Part shown: positions 54,147-63,144 of the stretch, piece by piece | How the letters are laid out: every line of letters begins with the position of its first letter | How positions within the stretch are numbered: the first letter of the stretch is position 1 | NCBI GenBank assembly: GCA_017615755.1 | Contig: JAFZZM010000017.1 | Coordinates: 20,308 to 84,307, forward strand | Direction of reading: 5' to 3' | DNA length: 64,000 nt | Source of the DNA: Clostridiales bacterium | GTDB lineage: Bacteria > Bacillota > Clostridia > Saccharofermentanales > Saccharofermentanaceae | Notes under the pieces: model-generated | Databases searched by the model: none | Told to the model about the DNA's origin: nothing | Seen by the model: only the letters and a program-made list of their open reading frames with translations | Program-made: the position numbers and the translations under genes

Positions 54147-54181
54147 GAGTTTCGTGTGTTTATACATCGGGACTCTTTTCT
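54147..54181 (+). terminator. Probable terminator after ddh
   Basis: GAGTTTCG (54147-54154) pairs with CGGGACTC (54168-54175), two G-U pairs, followed by TTTTCTTTTT. The 397-bp gap to the next plus-strand gene holds only this, the minus-strand tRNA-Leu and its terminator. Confidence 0.6.
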
Positions 54182-54231
54182 TTTTGCGTGAAATAAGTAG
54201 AAAGAGAAGCTCCTGAGCAACTTGTTTCAGG

Positions 54232-54269
54232 GAAAAGAAAAAGATCGGAAACCTTTTGGTTTCCGATCT
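54232..54269 (-). terminator. Terminator of tRNA-Leu
   Basis: On the minus strand AGATCGGAAACC and its perfect 12-bp complement enclose an AAAA loop (54242-54269), followed by TTTTTCTTTT. The stem begins at the last base of the tRNA's CCA end. Confidence 0.85.
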
Positions 54270-54355
54270 GGTGCGGATAGCAGGACTTGAACCTGTACGA
54301 CCTTGCGATCACTAGCACCTGAAGCTAGCGCGTCTGCCAATTCCGCCATATCCGC
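54269..54355 (-). tRNA. tRNA-Leu (anticodon CAG)
   Basis: A class II tRNA with acceptor GCGGATA/TATCCGC, anticodon stem CTAGC/GCTAG with loop TTCAGGT (anticodon CAG, reading CTG), a long variable arm (GATCGCAAGGTC region), T-arm with GGTTCAAGTCC and an encoded CCA. 87 nt. Confidence 0.96.
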
Positions 54356-54475
54356 AAGTGCTTTCTAATATTACCAATAGATGCAAAAAAATGCAAGGTA
54401 ATTTATCAAAGAAAATCCGGATTTTTTCAAAGTTGTGCTAAAATAATAATATAAAGTCAATGGAGGTGCTTTTTT

Positions 54476-54697
54476 ATGGATATTAAAGCGAAGATTGAAG
54501 AAGTAGTAAAGAAAGTTCAGGCTGATCCTTCTGTAGCTTCCAACTTTGAGAAGGAACCGGTAAAGACGGTAGAAGGCATCATCGGTGTTGATCTTCCGGA
54601 TGACGTGATCAATGGCGTCGTAGACGGTGTTAAGGCTAAGCTTTCTGCAGATAGCGCAAGTGGAATCGTTGATAAGGTGAAAGGCCTGTTCTCCTGA
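54476..54697 (+). CDS. Small helical protein of unknown function
   Basis: The 73-aa product is rich in Lys, Asp and Val, has no cysteine and no membrane segment, and is predicted to be fully helical. Its pattern (ADPSVASNFEKEPVKTVEGI) is loosely like Nif11/NHLP leader-type peptides, but there is no double-Gly or Gly-Ala cleavage site and no maturation or export gene nearby. I recall similar uncharacterised small proteins in gut Clostridia. GGAGGT before the ATG and TATAAT-like boxes near 54439-54452 suggest high expression from its own promoter. A strong terminator follows. Confidence 0.75.
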   Translation: MDIKAKIEEVVKKVQADPSVASNFEKEPVKTVEGIIGVDLPDDVINGVVDGVKAKLSADSASGIVDKVKGLFS

Positions 54698-54743
54698 TTT
54701 CAAAGTGATCTGCAATCTTTGATATAAAGAACGAAGAAACAAG

Positions 54744-54782
54744 TTGCCTCTGTGTAATCAGTTACGCAGAGGCAATTCTTTT
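54744..54782 (+). terminator. Terminator after the small helical protein gene
   Basis: TTGCCTCTGTGTAA and TTACGCAGAGGCAA form a 14-bp stem (one G-U) with a TCAG loop (54744-54775), followed by TTCTTTT. Confidence 0.85.
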
Positions 54783-54795
54783 CCCCTGAAAAGTT

Positions 54796-54825
54796 CGGAA
54801 GGCCATTCGATCGAATGACCTTCCG
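54796..54825 (-). terminator. Hairpin after the esterase-GH43 gene
   Basis: CGGAAGG and CATTCGA arms pair with their complements (54796-54825), with one C-A mismatch inside. It lies 36 bp beyond the leftward gene's stop and probably ends or protects its mRNA, though the following T-run is poor. Confidence 0.5.
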
Positions 54826-54860
54826 ATAAATGAGGAGTGAAAAAATTATTACAGCGGTGA

Positions 54861-57833
54861 TTAGCCGTGAATAAACTTAAATGATTTCAGTTTCACATCT
54901 CCGCCACCGATGTATTTCAGATAAAGCGGCTTTACGCCATCTTCGATCTTGCAGTCGGCGGTGTACTTTTCCCAAACTGTCATGAAGCGTACCGGGATCG
55001 TAGCGAGAGCCGGGCCATCCAGGCTTGTTCTGACTTCAAATGAACCATTGCCGTAACCGCGTACGGTCAGCTCGATGCCGGTCACGCTCTTGAAATCAAA
55101 ATACTTGAAGCCGATGATCGTGTTCTCGCGGATCTGCGTGATATAAGCCGGATCCTTGTCGCCGTCTTTTCCGTCCTGTACCACTCTTGCCACGTTGTGC
55201 TGGCCGACATAAGGATTCTTTTCCTCGGAAGTCGGATCGAAGATGTTACAAGCGATATAAGCCGGATATTCATCTGTATCACGGAGCGGACCGTTATTCA
55301 GACCACAGGAAGTGATCTCGACCTGCTTGATGCTTCCGTCTGCTTCAAAAGCGATCTTCTCGACGCAGCCCTGACGGGAATACCATGTGTTGTTTGTATG
55401 ACGATGGTAGAAGATGTACCAGTCATCTCCGATCTGAACAATGCTGCCGTGGTTGTTGGCACCGTATGCAGTCGGTCTGTCTGCTTCCTTATATGTAGAA
55501 ATACCGATATCACAGTTACTTACAATGACACCGCCGTATGTAAACGGACCTTCCGGATTGGTGGAAGTAGCATAGCAGAGTTCATGCATGACCTGAGAAG
55601 AATAGATAAAGTAGAAGATGCCGTTTCTTTCACGGATCGAAGGGGCTTCGAAGAAAGCATGGCCTTCGTATTCGGTTCCGCCTGCGTACATGGTGCCCGG
55701 AACTATGAAAGCAGGTGCTTTTTTGATCGTGAGCATATCCTTGTCGAGAACCGTTACCATCGCACCGTGTCTGGAAGCATCGGTCTGACCGCAGAATCCG
55801 GTGTAGAGATATGTCGTGTCACCAATGGTGATCACACCCGGATCGAACTGTGGCTCGTCGGTCTCTTTACTTCCGAGGAGAGTACCGTCTTCGTAATGCA
55901 CATGACCGTAGAACTTGAACGGTCCCTGCGGCTTGTCGCTCTTAGCTACCGCTACGACACTCTGGTTATCCAGAACATAGAAGAGGTAATACATGCCATC
56001 CGGACCGACCGTAACGTCCGGAGCATAGAGACAGCCCTGACCGTTGCCGTTGTCCGGATCATCGGAACGACGGAAGGATACACCTTCGTATCTCCAGTTG
56101 CCAAGATCGTCGACAGGAGCAGACCAGCTTACGTAGTCACCCGGGCAGAAATAGTCGCCATTCCACATATCGTGAGATCCGTAGATATATACACGGTTAC
56201 CGAATACATACGGTTCGCCATCCGGAATGTATTCCCAGGAAGGCAGATACGGATTGAAAGCCTGCTTCTTCATCGGAGCCTGGATCGCAGCGATGCTGGC
56301 ATCCTTGCGGGAAGAAGATACGGTTCCGAGAGCTCTGTCTGTGAGCCAGTCGATAAAGAACTGGATGAACGGACTATGCTGTACCTTCGGAATACATCCG
56401 TCAGCAGTAAAATGCATCTCGTTCTGCGAATCGTTCTTGTACGGAAGCCACTTCGGCATTTCCGTGCCATCGATGTCCTCGCCGTTCGGATTACCGTTCT
56501 TAATAAAGTTGGTGATATAGTTCGTCATCTGACGTGCAATATCGTAATGTCTGCCTACAAAAGGTCTCCAGCAGGCAGCCAGTGTTTCAAAGAAGAACCA
56601 AAGATCCACAGAGTGGAATGTACCCGGATCGTCTTCGCCCGGAATATCTACTTCGAAGCTATAGTAGTAGCTCGGTGCCGTTGTCTTATCCAGCGCTGCC
56701 TTGACCGAACACTCAATACCACGAACATTCGCATACTTGTTTCCGTCCTCGACCAGCTGTGATTCCGGGAAGGAGAGGAACTGCTCGGCACGGTCGCCGA
56801 ATGTATCGCGAGCCTGCTGTTCGAAGGATTCCTTGGAATCGGCAAAGATGAAGCTCTTGAATTCATCGAAAGTATTACCGGCAATGATCGGAACATTTGC
56901 CTGCTTACCTTCGAGCATGAGCTGGAACGGTTCGCCCTGCAGGTACACATGGTCGATACAAGGTGTGAAGAAGAACATGTTCTTGTTACGGAAGTCCGAT
57001 GCTTTTTCGAGGATCGTTCTTGCATCGATCTTTCTTGCTTCCTCGATCGTGCTGACACCCAGCGTCTCGAGGAACTTTTCACCCATCTTGCAGGTTTCTT
57101 CGATCGGCTTTGGTGTGATCACGCTGTCCTTGATATACGGGCTCTCGATGATACCGGAGTACACGATTGCTTTCTGATACAGACCGATGCTGGAAGGGGA
57201 AGTGAGATGTGTAAGAACACTTCCGCCGCCGGCAGACTGTCCGGCTATAGTGATGTTCTTCGGATCGCCACCGAAATTCTTGATGTTCTTGATGACCCAC
57301 TTGATACCAGCCTGCTGGTCGAGATTACCGAAGTTGGCAGGAGCATCCGGTGCTTCTTTGCAAAGGTCAGGGTGTGTAAGGAATCCGAAAGCATTAAGAC
57401 GATAGTTTACGCTGACTACGATCACACCGCGCTTGGCAATGTTCTCGCCGTTGAACTCCATCTCTCTCGGATATCCCCACTGGAATCCGCCACCAAAGAA
57501 CCATACCAGTACCGGAAGGTTATCTTCTGTAGAATTGGCACTTGTCCATACATTCAGGTACAAGCAGTCCTCATCCATTTCAATGTCTTTGTCTACATGC
57601 CATTCGCGGCAATAGATGTCTGTACCGACACCCGGCTGATCCTGCATGGAAATCGCTTCAAACTTGTTGCATTCTCTGACGCCTTCCCAGTTCTCGCAAG
57701 GCTGCGGTGCACGCCATCTGTTTTCTCCAACCGGCGGTGCGGCAAAAGGAATACCCTTAAATACAGAGATCCTGGTATTGTTTCCCTGGAAACCGCGGAC
57801 CAGACCATTTTCTGTCTGAACTAACTTAAGCAT
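54861..57833 (-). CDS. Three-part enzyme: type-B carboxylesterase, GH43 glycosidase and CBM6-like module
   Basis: The 990-aa protein has no signal peptide, so it should act in the cytoplasm. Residues about 1-510 are a type-B carboxylesterase with oxyanion-hole GGGFQWG near 114, nucleophile GQSAGGGS (S200), the Glu in NTFDEFKSF near 327 and the His in GTFHSVD near 416. Residues about 535-850 are GH43, with an Asp-containing blade start, APDV near 636 and EGHAFFEAPSI near 745 as general-acid region. The last about 120 residues resemble CBM6. It may strip acyl groups and arabinose or xylose from imported arabinoxylan oligosaccharides. It is transcribed with the regulator gene, overlapping it by 8 bp. 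Confidence 0.9.
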   Translation of the reverse strand: MLKLVQTENGLVRGFQGNNTRISVFKGIPFAAPPVGENRWRAPQPCENWEGVRECNKFEAISMQDQPGVGTDIYCREWHVDKDIEMDEDCLYLNVWTSANSTEDNLPVLVWFFGGGFQWGYPREMEFNGENIAKRGVIVVSVNYRLNAFGFLTHPDLCKEAPDAPANFGNLDQQAGIKWVIKNIKNFGGDPKNITIAGQSAGGGSVLTHLTSPSSIGLYQKAIVYSGIIESPYIKDSVITPKPIEETCKMGEKFLETLGVSTIEEARKIDARTILEKASDFRNKNMFFFTPCIDHVYLQGEPFQLMLEGKQANVPIIAGNTFDEFKSFIFADSKESFEQQARDTFGDRAEQFLSFPESQLVEDGNKYANVRGIECSVKAALDKTTAPSYYYSFEVDIPGEDDPGTFHSVDLWFFFETLAACWRPFVGRHYDIARQMTNYITNFIKNGNPNGEDIDGTEMPKWLPYKNDSQNEMHFTADGCIPKVQHSPFIQFFIDWLTDRALGTVSSSRKDASIAAIQAPMKKQAFNPYLPSWEYIPDGEPYVFGNRVYIYGSHDMWNGDYFCPGDYVSWSAPVDDLGNWRYEGVSFRRSDDPDNGNGQGCLYAPDVTVGPDGMYYLFYVLDNQSVVAVAKSDKPQGPFKFYGHVHYEDGTLLGSKETDEPQFDPGVITIGDTTYLYTGFCGQTDASRHGAMVTVLDKDMLTIKKAPAFIVPGTMYAGGTEYEGHAFFEAPSIRERNGIFYFIYSSQVMHELCYATSTNPEGPFTYGGVIVSNCDIGISTYKEADRPTAYGANNHGSIVQIGDDWYIFYHRHTNNTWYSRQGCVEKIAFEADGSIKQVEITSCGLNNGPLRDTDEYPAYIACNIFDPTSEEKNPYVGQHNVARVVQDGKDGDKDPAYITQIRENTIIGFKYFDFKSVTGIELTVRGYGNGSFEVRTSLDGPALATIPVRFMTVWEKYTADCKIEDGVKPLYLKYIGGGDVKLKSFKFIHG

Positions 57834-58773
57834 CGTTCTCCTCCTTGTTATCCTTACTGTAGTAATATAGTTTCATTTTAATGTTTTGACTGTAATCACC
57901 GAATTCATCACCGAACAGAGTCATACCACCACAATTAGAAGTCTCTTTCGGTACTGCGAACTTAAGGTTGATATCACTGTTATAGTCGATAGCAAGATCC
58001 GTGATCGTTACATCTCCAATCTTATGTGTACCATCGATAAACGTACCTTTCTCGTTGATCAGCAAAGTTTTCAGAAGTCCATACTGATTCAGCGCGGCCG
58101 GCCACCAGTTCGGGGAGATAAGCCCTTTTCTGTCTCCGTAATCACCAGGGCTTACCCAGACACCAAGCAAGGTATCATTTATATAGAAATGAATATCACT
58201 CGGATAATCGTTATTGAATGATGGGCATTCGGAAGAAATCTCAAAAGAGATCTGCAATTCACGTATGAGCTGACCTGCTCTGAGACGGTTCGGAAGATTA
58301 TACTCGATCGAACCATTACCAAGCCAAAGCACGCTGGCCTTGAATCTTTCCGGATATGAGAATACGCGAGGATCGTCGAGCTCGCCGATGATTTCCTGAC
58401 TTGTGGCAATACCACAGGTCGGATGGATCTCCGCCTTCGTATACTGACCGATGGCGATACTGTCCTCGTAGTAGGGAAGAGCACGGTTGTTCTGCGGCTT
58501 GAACATATCGATGATGATACGGTCATAAAGCGGCAGGATGATCTTCTGGATACCTCTTTTACCTGATGTGGTAGAGATGCGGATCAGACCGGCCTTTTCA
58601 AGTTTACTGATATGGAGCGTGACAGCGCTGTTCGTGATGCCAAGAAGATTGGCAAGATCATTCATACTGAGATTCTGATTATGGTAGATCAGATCCATGA
58701 TCTGGATACGGGTATTCGTGCTTAATGCCTTAAAGATTTCGGCAGCATCTTCGAGAGAATGCAGACAAAGCAT
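57826..58773 (-). CDS. ArsR-type winged-helix regulator with a large ligand-binding-like domain
   Basis: The 315-aa protein has an N-terminal ArsR-like winged helix (about 8-80: STNTRIQIMDLIYH, then LANLLGITNSAVTLHISKLEKAGLI) and a C-terminal region of about 230 residues, rich in beta strands, Tyr and Trp, that is not part of classical metal-sensing ArsR proteins. I infer a sugar sensor for this arabinose locus. No metal-binding cysteine motif is seen in the helix. The gene is divergent from the arabinose operon across a 261-bp gap with inverted repeats, and leads the esterase-GH43 gene. Confidence 0.8.
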   Translation of the reverse strand: MLCLHSLEDAAEIFKALSTNTRIQIMDLIYHNQNLSMNDLANLLGITNSAVTLHISKLEKAGLIRISTTSGKRGIQKIILPLYDRIIIDMFKPQNNRALPYYEDSIAIGQYTKAEIHPTCGIATSQEIIGELDDPRVFSYPERFKASVLWLGNGSIEYNLPNRLRAGQLIRELQISFEISSECPSFNNDYPSDIHFYINDTLLGVWVSPGDYGDRKGLISPNWWPAALNQYGLLKTLLINEKGTFIDGTHKIGDVTITDLAIDYNSDINLKFAVPKETSNCGGMTLFGDEFGDYSQNIKMKLYYYSKDNKEENDA

Positions 58774-58805
58774 GAGTAAACCTCCCTTGTAAAATATTTA
58801 ATTCG

Positions 58806-58844
58806 ATGATGAAATGTTTAAAATATCCTCATTTATTTCATCAT
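58806..58844. promoter_or_regulatory. Inverted repeat in the regulator/arabinose intergenic region
   Basis: ATGATGAAAT (58806-58815) and its perfect complement ATTTCATCAT (58835-58844), 19 bp apart, lie 33 bp upstream of the regulator start. This is a likely operator for autoregulation by the ArsR-type protein. Confidence 0.45.
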
Positions 58845-58922
58845 AGACAAAAACAAAACTATCTTCAACATGACAAATTCAAGAAATCATCCTTGAAAAG
58901 TACACATCGAAGATTTTGCCTC

Positions 58923-58951
58923 TTGCCATTTGAGTTTTGATGGGTTAATTT
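58923..58951 (+). promoter_or_regulatory. Putative promoter of the arabinose operon
   Basis: TTGCCA (58923-58928) and TAATTT (58946-58951) with a 17-bp spacer, 83 bp before the abfA start. Confidence 0.45.
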
Positions 58952-58972
58952 TATTTCAAGCGAAGAGTAAAT

Positions 58973-59020
58973 CAGTTTAGCGAATAGTGAAGTACAACAG
59001 CCCTTTGTTTCACTAAACTG
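58973..59020 (+). promoter_or_regulatory. Leader inverted repeat before abfA
   Basis: CAGTTTA(G) plus GTGAA (58973-58991) can pair with TTCACTAAACTG (59009-59020), 12 bp with a bulge. It ends just before the GAAAGGAG ribosome site, so it could act as an operator or as a 5'-UTR structure affecting translation. Confidence 0.45.
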
Positions 59021-59034
59021 TGAAAGGAGACATC

Positions 59035-60549
59035 ATGTTTAAACTCGTTATTGATCCCCAGAAAGAATCAGGTTACATTCATCCCGAGATCCAGGGCCAT
59101 TTTTCCGAGCATCTCGGCAGATGCATCTATGGAGGTGTTTATGTCGGTGAAGATTCGGATATTCCGAATACAAACGGCATGCGTAATGATGTCGTCTCGG
59201 CTTTGAAGGAATTAAATCTTCCGGTACTTCGTTGGCCGGGCGGTTGTTTCGCAGACGAGTACCACTGGAAGGATGGTATCGGAGACAAATCCAAGAGAAA
59301 AAAGATGATCAATACAAACTGGGGCGGAGTCGTAGAAGACAACAGTTTCGGTACACATGAGTACATGGAACTCTGCCGTCAGTTAGGCTGTAAAACTTAC
59401 ATTAACGGTAATGTCGGTTCCGGTACGGTTCAGGAAATGAGTGAGTGGGTCGAGTATATGACTTTTGACGGAGTTTCTCCGATGGCAGAACTTCGTAAGG
59501 AGAACGGTCATGAAGCGCCATGGACAGTCGATTACTTCGGTGTCGGAAACGAGAACTGGGGCTGCGGCGGCAATATGCTTCCGGAATACTATGCTGATCA
59601 GTTCAGAAGATACCAGTCTTATGTCAAGAATTACAATCCGGAAAAGAAGATCAGTAAGATCGCATGTGGACCGAATGCTCAGGATTACGAGTGGACGGAA
59701 ACTGTTCTTCGTCAGTGCCATAAGCTTTCCGGTTCCTGGAACAATGCGCATGGTTTCATGGACGGCATTTCTTTGCATTACTACACATTGCCTTATGACT
59801 GGGCTAAGAAGGGAGCTGCTACCGGATTCAATGAAAAAGAATGGTACATGACTCTTTCGAAGACACTTTTCATGGAAGAGCTGGTCCGCAAGCACTCCGC
59901 GATCATCGATGCCTTCAATCCGGATGGAAACATTGCCCTGATCGTAGATGAATGGGGTACCTGGTATGACGTGGAAGAAGGAACGAATCCCGGTTTCCTT
60001 TATCAGCAGAATACTATGCGTGATGCTCTTGTTGCCGGTATCAATCTCAATATCTTCAACAAGAACTGTAAGCGGGTAAAGATGGCTAACATTGCTCAGC
60101 TTGTCAATGTTCTGCAGGCCGTGATCCTGACAGAAGGTGACCAGATGATCAAGACACCTACATACCACGCTTTTAATCTTTATAAGTATCATCAGGGCGG
60201 TACTCTGATCGACAGCCATATCAATTCCGAAATGATCGGTCTGGAGAAAGAATACATGGTACCGAACCTCCACGAGTCCTGCTCGAAGGATAAAGACGGA
60301 AAGTACCACATCACTCTGACAAATCTTTCCTGCTCGGATTCGTATGAGATCGAGACGACTCTCACCGGAAACAATGTTGCTTCGGTAAAAGCACAGATCC
60401 TGGCCGGTAAGATGGACGATAAGAATACATTCGACGAGCCTGATAATGTTACGGTCAAAGATTTTGACGGCGCTACAACAGAAGGCGACAAGATCCGTTT
60501 TACGATCCCTGCATGCAGTGTCATGCACTTGGAGGTCGAGCTCGTATGA
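59035..60549 (+). CDS. abfA: Alpha-N-arabinofuranosidase (GH51)
   Basis: GH51 enzymes release L-arabinofuranose from arabinoxylan and arabinan side chains. The 504-aa protein has the family start ([19 protein letters not shown]), [14 protein letters not shown] near 65, the acid/base glutamate in GVGNENWG (E173) and the nucleophile in VDEWGTW near 305. With no signal peptide it is cytoplasmic, like most GH51. The start is the ATG at 59035 after AAAGGAG. It heads an operon with kinase, epimerase and isomerase genes that would catabolise the freed arabinose. Confidence 0.95.
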   Translation: MFKLVIDPQKESGYIHPEIQGHFSEHLGRCIYGGVYVGEDSDIPNTNGMRNDVVSALKELNLPVLRWPGGCFADEYHWKDGIGDKSKRKKMINTNWGGVVEDNSFGTHEYMELCRQLGCKTYINGNVGSGTVQEMSEWVEYMTFDGVSPMAELRKENGHEAPWTVDYFGVGNENWGCGGNMLPEYYADQFRRYQSYVKNYNPEKKISKIACGPNAQDYEWTETVLRQCHKLSGSWNNAHGFMDGISLHYYTLPYDWAKKGAATGFNEKEWYMTLSKTLFMEELVRKHSAIIDAFNPDGNIALIVDEWGTWYDVEEGTNPGFLYQQNTMRDALVAGINLNIFNKNCKRVKMANIAQLVNVLQAVILTEGDQMIKTPTYHAFNLYKYHQGGTLIDSHINSEMIGLEKEYMVPNLHESCSKDKDGKYHITLTNLSCSDSYEIETTLTGNNVASVKAQILAGKMDDKNTFDEPDNVTVKDFDGATTEGDKIRFTIPACSVMHLEVELV

Positions 60550-60797
60550 GCGAGCAGAAACCTTGCCCGAGATGCCTTCTGGCACAGATGGATAAAGGCC
60601 GCTACGAGGACATTGTTCTTCGTGCGGTTTCGGCACTTTCGGAAAATGATCGTGCAAGTGAAAAAATCTGTCAGGAGCGCTTACAAATGTGCCGCTCTTG
60701 TGATAACTTAATTAGTGGAACCTGTTTGTCATGCGGATGTTATGTCGAGATCAGGGCCGCAACGAAAAAGGGCAGATGCCCCAAGAAAAAATGGTGA
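60546..60797 (+). CDS. Small cysteine-rich protein (DUF6171-like)
   Basis: The 83-aa protein has zinc- or iron-sulfur-like cysteine pairs: CPRC near 7-10, MCRSC near 48-52, and CLSCGC near 59-64 with a further Cys near 78. It looks like a small zinc ribbon of the DUF6171 type, function unknown. It overlaps the abfA stop as ATGA and lies 8 bp before the kinase gene, so it belongs to the arabinose operon. A regulatory or chaperone-like role is only a guess. Confidence 0.75.
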   Translation: MSEQKPCPRCLLAQMDKGRYEDIVLRAVSALSENDRASEKICQERLQMCRSCDNLISGTCLSCGCYVEIRAATKKGRCPKKKW

Positions 60798-60805
60798 GGT
60801 GCAAT

Positions 60806-62401
60806 ATGGACGCAAGAGAATTGTTGAGCCAGGGAAAGGCCGTTTTAGGAATCGAGTTTGGATCTACCAGAATCAAAGCCGTTGTTGTAGATGATAAGGG
60901 AAATCCTATCGCATCCGGAAGCAAAGAGTGGGAAAATGCTCTTGTTGACGGAATCTGGACATATTCGGATGAAGCAATCTGGGGTGGTCTTTCCGATTGC
61001 TATCAGGATCTGAAGAAGAACGTTAAGGAAGAATACGGCGTAACGATCAAGGGTTTCGCCGCTATCGGTTTTTCTGCCATGATGCATGGTTATCTTCCTT
61101 TTGACGCCAATGACAATCTGCTGGTACCGTTCCGTACCTGGAGAAATACGATCACCGAAGAAGCAGCAGATAAACTCACGGAAGCATTCCAGTTTAATAT
61201 TCCGCAGAGATGGAGCATCTCTCATTTGTATCAGGCGATCCTGAACGGTGAAGCACATGTTCCTTCGATCCGTCATTTTACAACTCTTGCCGGTTATGTG
61301 CATTTCCGTCTTTCCGGTAAAAAAGTACTTGGTGTCGGCGATGCGTCCGGTATGTTCCCTATCGATGATAAGACAGGTAAGTACGATGAAGCCATGCTTT
61401 CCAAGTTCGATGCTCTCGTAGCGGATAAAAACTTCGACTGGAAGTTGAAAGATATTCTTCCGGAAGTGCTTTCAGCAGGTGAAAACGCAGGTGCTTTGAC
61501 CGAAGCAGGTGCGAAGCTTCTGGATAAGGATGGAGACCTGGTTTCTGGTATTCCGATGTGTCCGCCGGAAGGCGATGCGGGAACCGGTATGGTTGCCACG
61601 AATTCCGTTCGTGTTGAAACCGGTAATATCTCTGCAGGTACATCCGTATTTGCCATGATCGTTCTCAAAGAAAACATGAAGCGTCTCCATAAGGAGATCG
61701 ATATGGTTACGACTCCGACAGGTGAGCCGGTAGCCATGGTTCACTGCAATAACTGTACTTCCGAGATCAATGCATGGGTGAAACTCTTTGATGAATTTGC
61801 AAAAGCAATGGGTCAGGAGTTTGATCGTGGAGCGCTTTTCGAGAAGCTTTATGGTATTGCTCTTGAAGGTGATAAGGACTGTGGTGGCCTTGTGTCCTAT
61901 AACTATTTCTCCGGTGAGCCGGTTACGGGATTTGCCAAGGGCTGCCCGTTGTTCGTGCGTAATGCCGAGTCTTCCTTTACTCTTCCGAACTTCATGCGTA
62001 TGCATCTTTATTCCGCACTTGCGGCACTGAAGGTTGGTTTGGATATTCTCACCAAGGAAGAAAAAGTAGTAGTTAAGAAAATGTACGGTCACGGCGGTTT
62101 CTTTAAGACACCGAAGGCGGGTCAGACGATCGCCTCCGCTGCAATCGGATCTCCGGTTTGCGTAATGGAAACAGCAGGTGAAGGTGGTGCCTGGGGTATT
62201 GCCATCCTGGCTCTTTATATGGTTGCCAAGAGCGAGGGTGTAGCACTTGCGGATTACCTTGATAATGAGATCTATGCCGGTTCTTCCGGAAGTGAGATCA
62301 CTGCATCCAAGGAGGACATGGATGGTTTTGCTTCTTTCATGGAGAAGTATGTTCCGGGTCTTGCCATTGAAAAGAGTGCAGTAGAGATTTTTGATAAGTG
62401 A
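60806..62401 (+). CDS. FGGY-family carbohydrate kinase, probable L-ribulokinase
   Basis: The 531-aa protein is an FGGY kinase: LGIEFGSTRIKAVVVDDKG near 14-32 (phosphate-1 motif), GFSAMMHGY near 90, GDAGTG near 255 and a C-terminal GHGGFFKTP near 430. It falls in a branch distinct from classical AraB, but the location before araD and an isomerase gene makes L-ribulose the likely substrate; xylulose or rhamnulose cannot be excluded. The ATG at 60806 follows GGTGAGGTG. The longer frame from 60731 overlaps the upstream gene and is rejected. Confidence 0.85.
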   Translation: MDARELLSQGKAVLGIEFGSTRIKAVVVDDKGNPIASGSKEWENALVDGIWTYSDEAIWGGLSDCYQDLKKNVKEEYGVTIKGFAAIGFSAMMHGYLPFDANDNLLVPFRTWRNTITEEAADKLTEAFQFNIPQRWSISHLYQAILNGEAHVPSIRHFTTLAGYVHFRLSGKKVLGVGDASGMFPIDDKTGKYDEAMLSKFDALVADKNFDWKLKDILPEVLSAGENAGALTEAGAKLLDKDGDLVSGIPMCPPEGDAGTGMVATNSVRVETGNISAGTSVFAMIVLKENMKRLHKEIDMVTTPTGEPVAMVHCNNCTSEINAWVKLFDEFAKAMGQEFDRGALFEKLYGIALEGDKDCGGLVSYNYFSGEPVTGFAKGCPLFVRNAESSFTLPNFMRMHLYSALAALKVGLDILTKEEKVVVKKMYGHGGFFKTPKAGQTIASAAIGSPVCVMETAGEGGAWGIAILALYMVAKSEGVALADYLDNEIYAGSSGSEITASKEDMDGFASFMEKYVPGLAIEKSAVEIFDK

Positions 62402-62411
62402 GGTTTGAGTT

Positions 62412-63104
62412 ATGCTGGAACAATTAAAGCAGGAAGTATTTGAAGCCAATATGCTGCTTCCGAAATACGGACTGGTTACGTTTACTTGGGGTAATGTCAG
62501 TGCGATCGACCGCGAGAGTGGACTTTTCGTTATCAAGCCGAGTGGTGTGCCCTATGAAACAATGACTGCCGACGATATGGTAGTTATGGATCTCGATGGA
62601 AATCGTGTGGAAGGAAAGTATAAGCCTTCTTCCGATACACCGACACATCTCATTCTTTATAAGCGTTTCCCGAATATCGGTGGTGTCGTACATACACATT
62701 CTTCGTATGCGACATCCTGGGCGCAGAGTGGAAGAAGCATTCCTTGCTACGGAACGACACATGCAGATTATTACTATGGAAGTATTCCGTGTGTGCGCTG
62801 CCTGACAAAAGAAGAGATCGATGCGGATTACGAGACCAATACCGGTATCCTCATTGCGGATTCTTTTGAAAAGGAAAACCTTGATTATGAGGCGGTTCCG
62901 GGCGTGCTCTGTAAGAACCACGGACCATTTACATGGGGCAAAGATGCTCATGAAGCAGTGCATAATGCTGTGGTTCTCGAAGAGGTTGCCAAGATGGCGT
63001 ATCGTACTGAAATCATTAACAAAGATGTGCTTCCGGCACCTTCCGAATTACAGGACAAACATTATTTTAGAAAGCATGGAAAAAATGCTTATTATGGTCA
63101 ATAA
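62412..63104 (+). CDS. araD: L-ribulose-5-phosphate 4-epimerase AraD
   Basis: AraD converts L-ribulose 5-phosphate to D-xylulose 5-phosphate, feeding the pentose phosphate pathway. The 230-aa class II aldolase-fold protein has [11 protein letters not shown] near 25, KPSGVPYE near 43, PSSDTPTHL near 73, the zinc ligands in VHTHSSYAT near 93-101 and the third His in [10 protein letters not shown] near 169. The length is normal. It lies 10 bp after the kinase gene with a GAGG site. Confidence 0.95.
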   Translation: MLEQLKQEVFEANMLLPKYGLVTFTWGNVSAIDRESGLFVIKPSGVPYETMTADDMVVMDLDGNRVEGKYKPSSDTPTHLILYKRFPNIGGVVHTHSSYATSWAQSGRSIPCYGTTHADYYYGSIPCVRCLTKEEIDADYETNTGILIADSFEKENLDYEAVPGVLCKNHGPFTWGKDAHEAVHNAVVLEEVAKMAYRTEIINKDVLPAPSELQDKHYFRKHGKNAYYGQ

Positions 63105-63107
63105 AAA

Positions 63108-63116
63108 TGGTATAAT
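63108..63116 (+). promoter_or_regulatory. Extended -10 promoter before the isomerase gene
   Basis: TGGTATAAT (63108-63116) is a consensus extended -10, 29 bp before the start at 63145. It may give the isomerase additional expression beyond operon read-through. Confidence 0.55.
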
Positions 63117-63144
63117 AGAAAAATCAACTTAGGAGGTTTTTGAT

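Noticed and set aside
54476..54697. RiPP precursor peptide call for the 73-aa protein
   Set aside because: No cleavage motif, no Cys/Ser/Thr-rich core, and no maturation or export genes nearby.
55197..56762. 521-codon plus-strand open frame opposite the esterase-GH43 gene
   Set aside because: Shadow of a gene with full catalytic motifs; no start signals.
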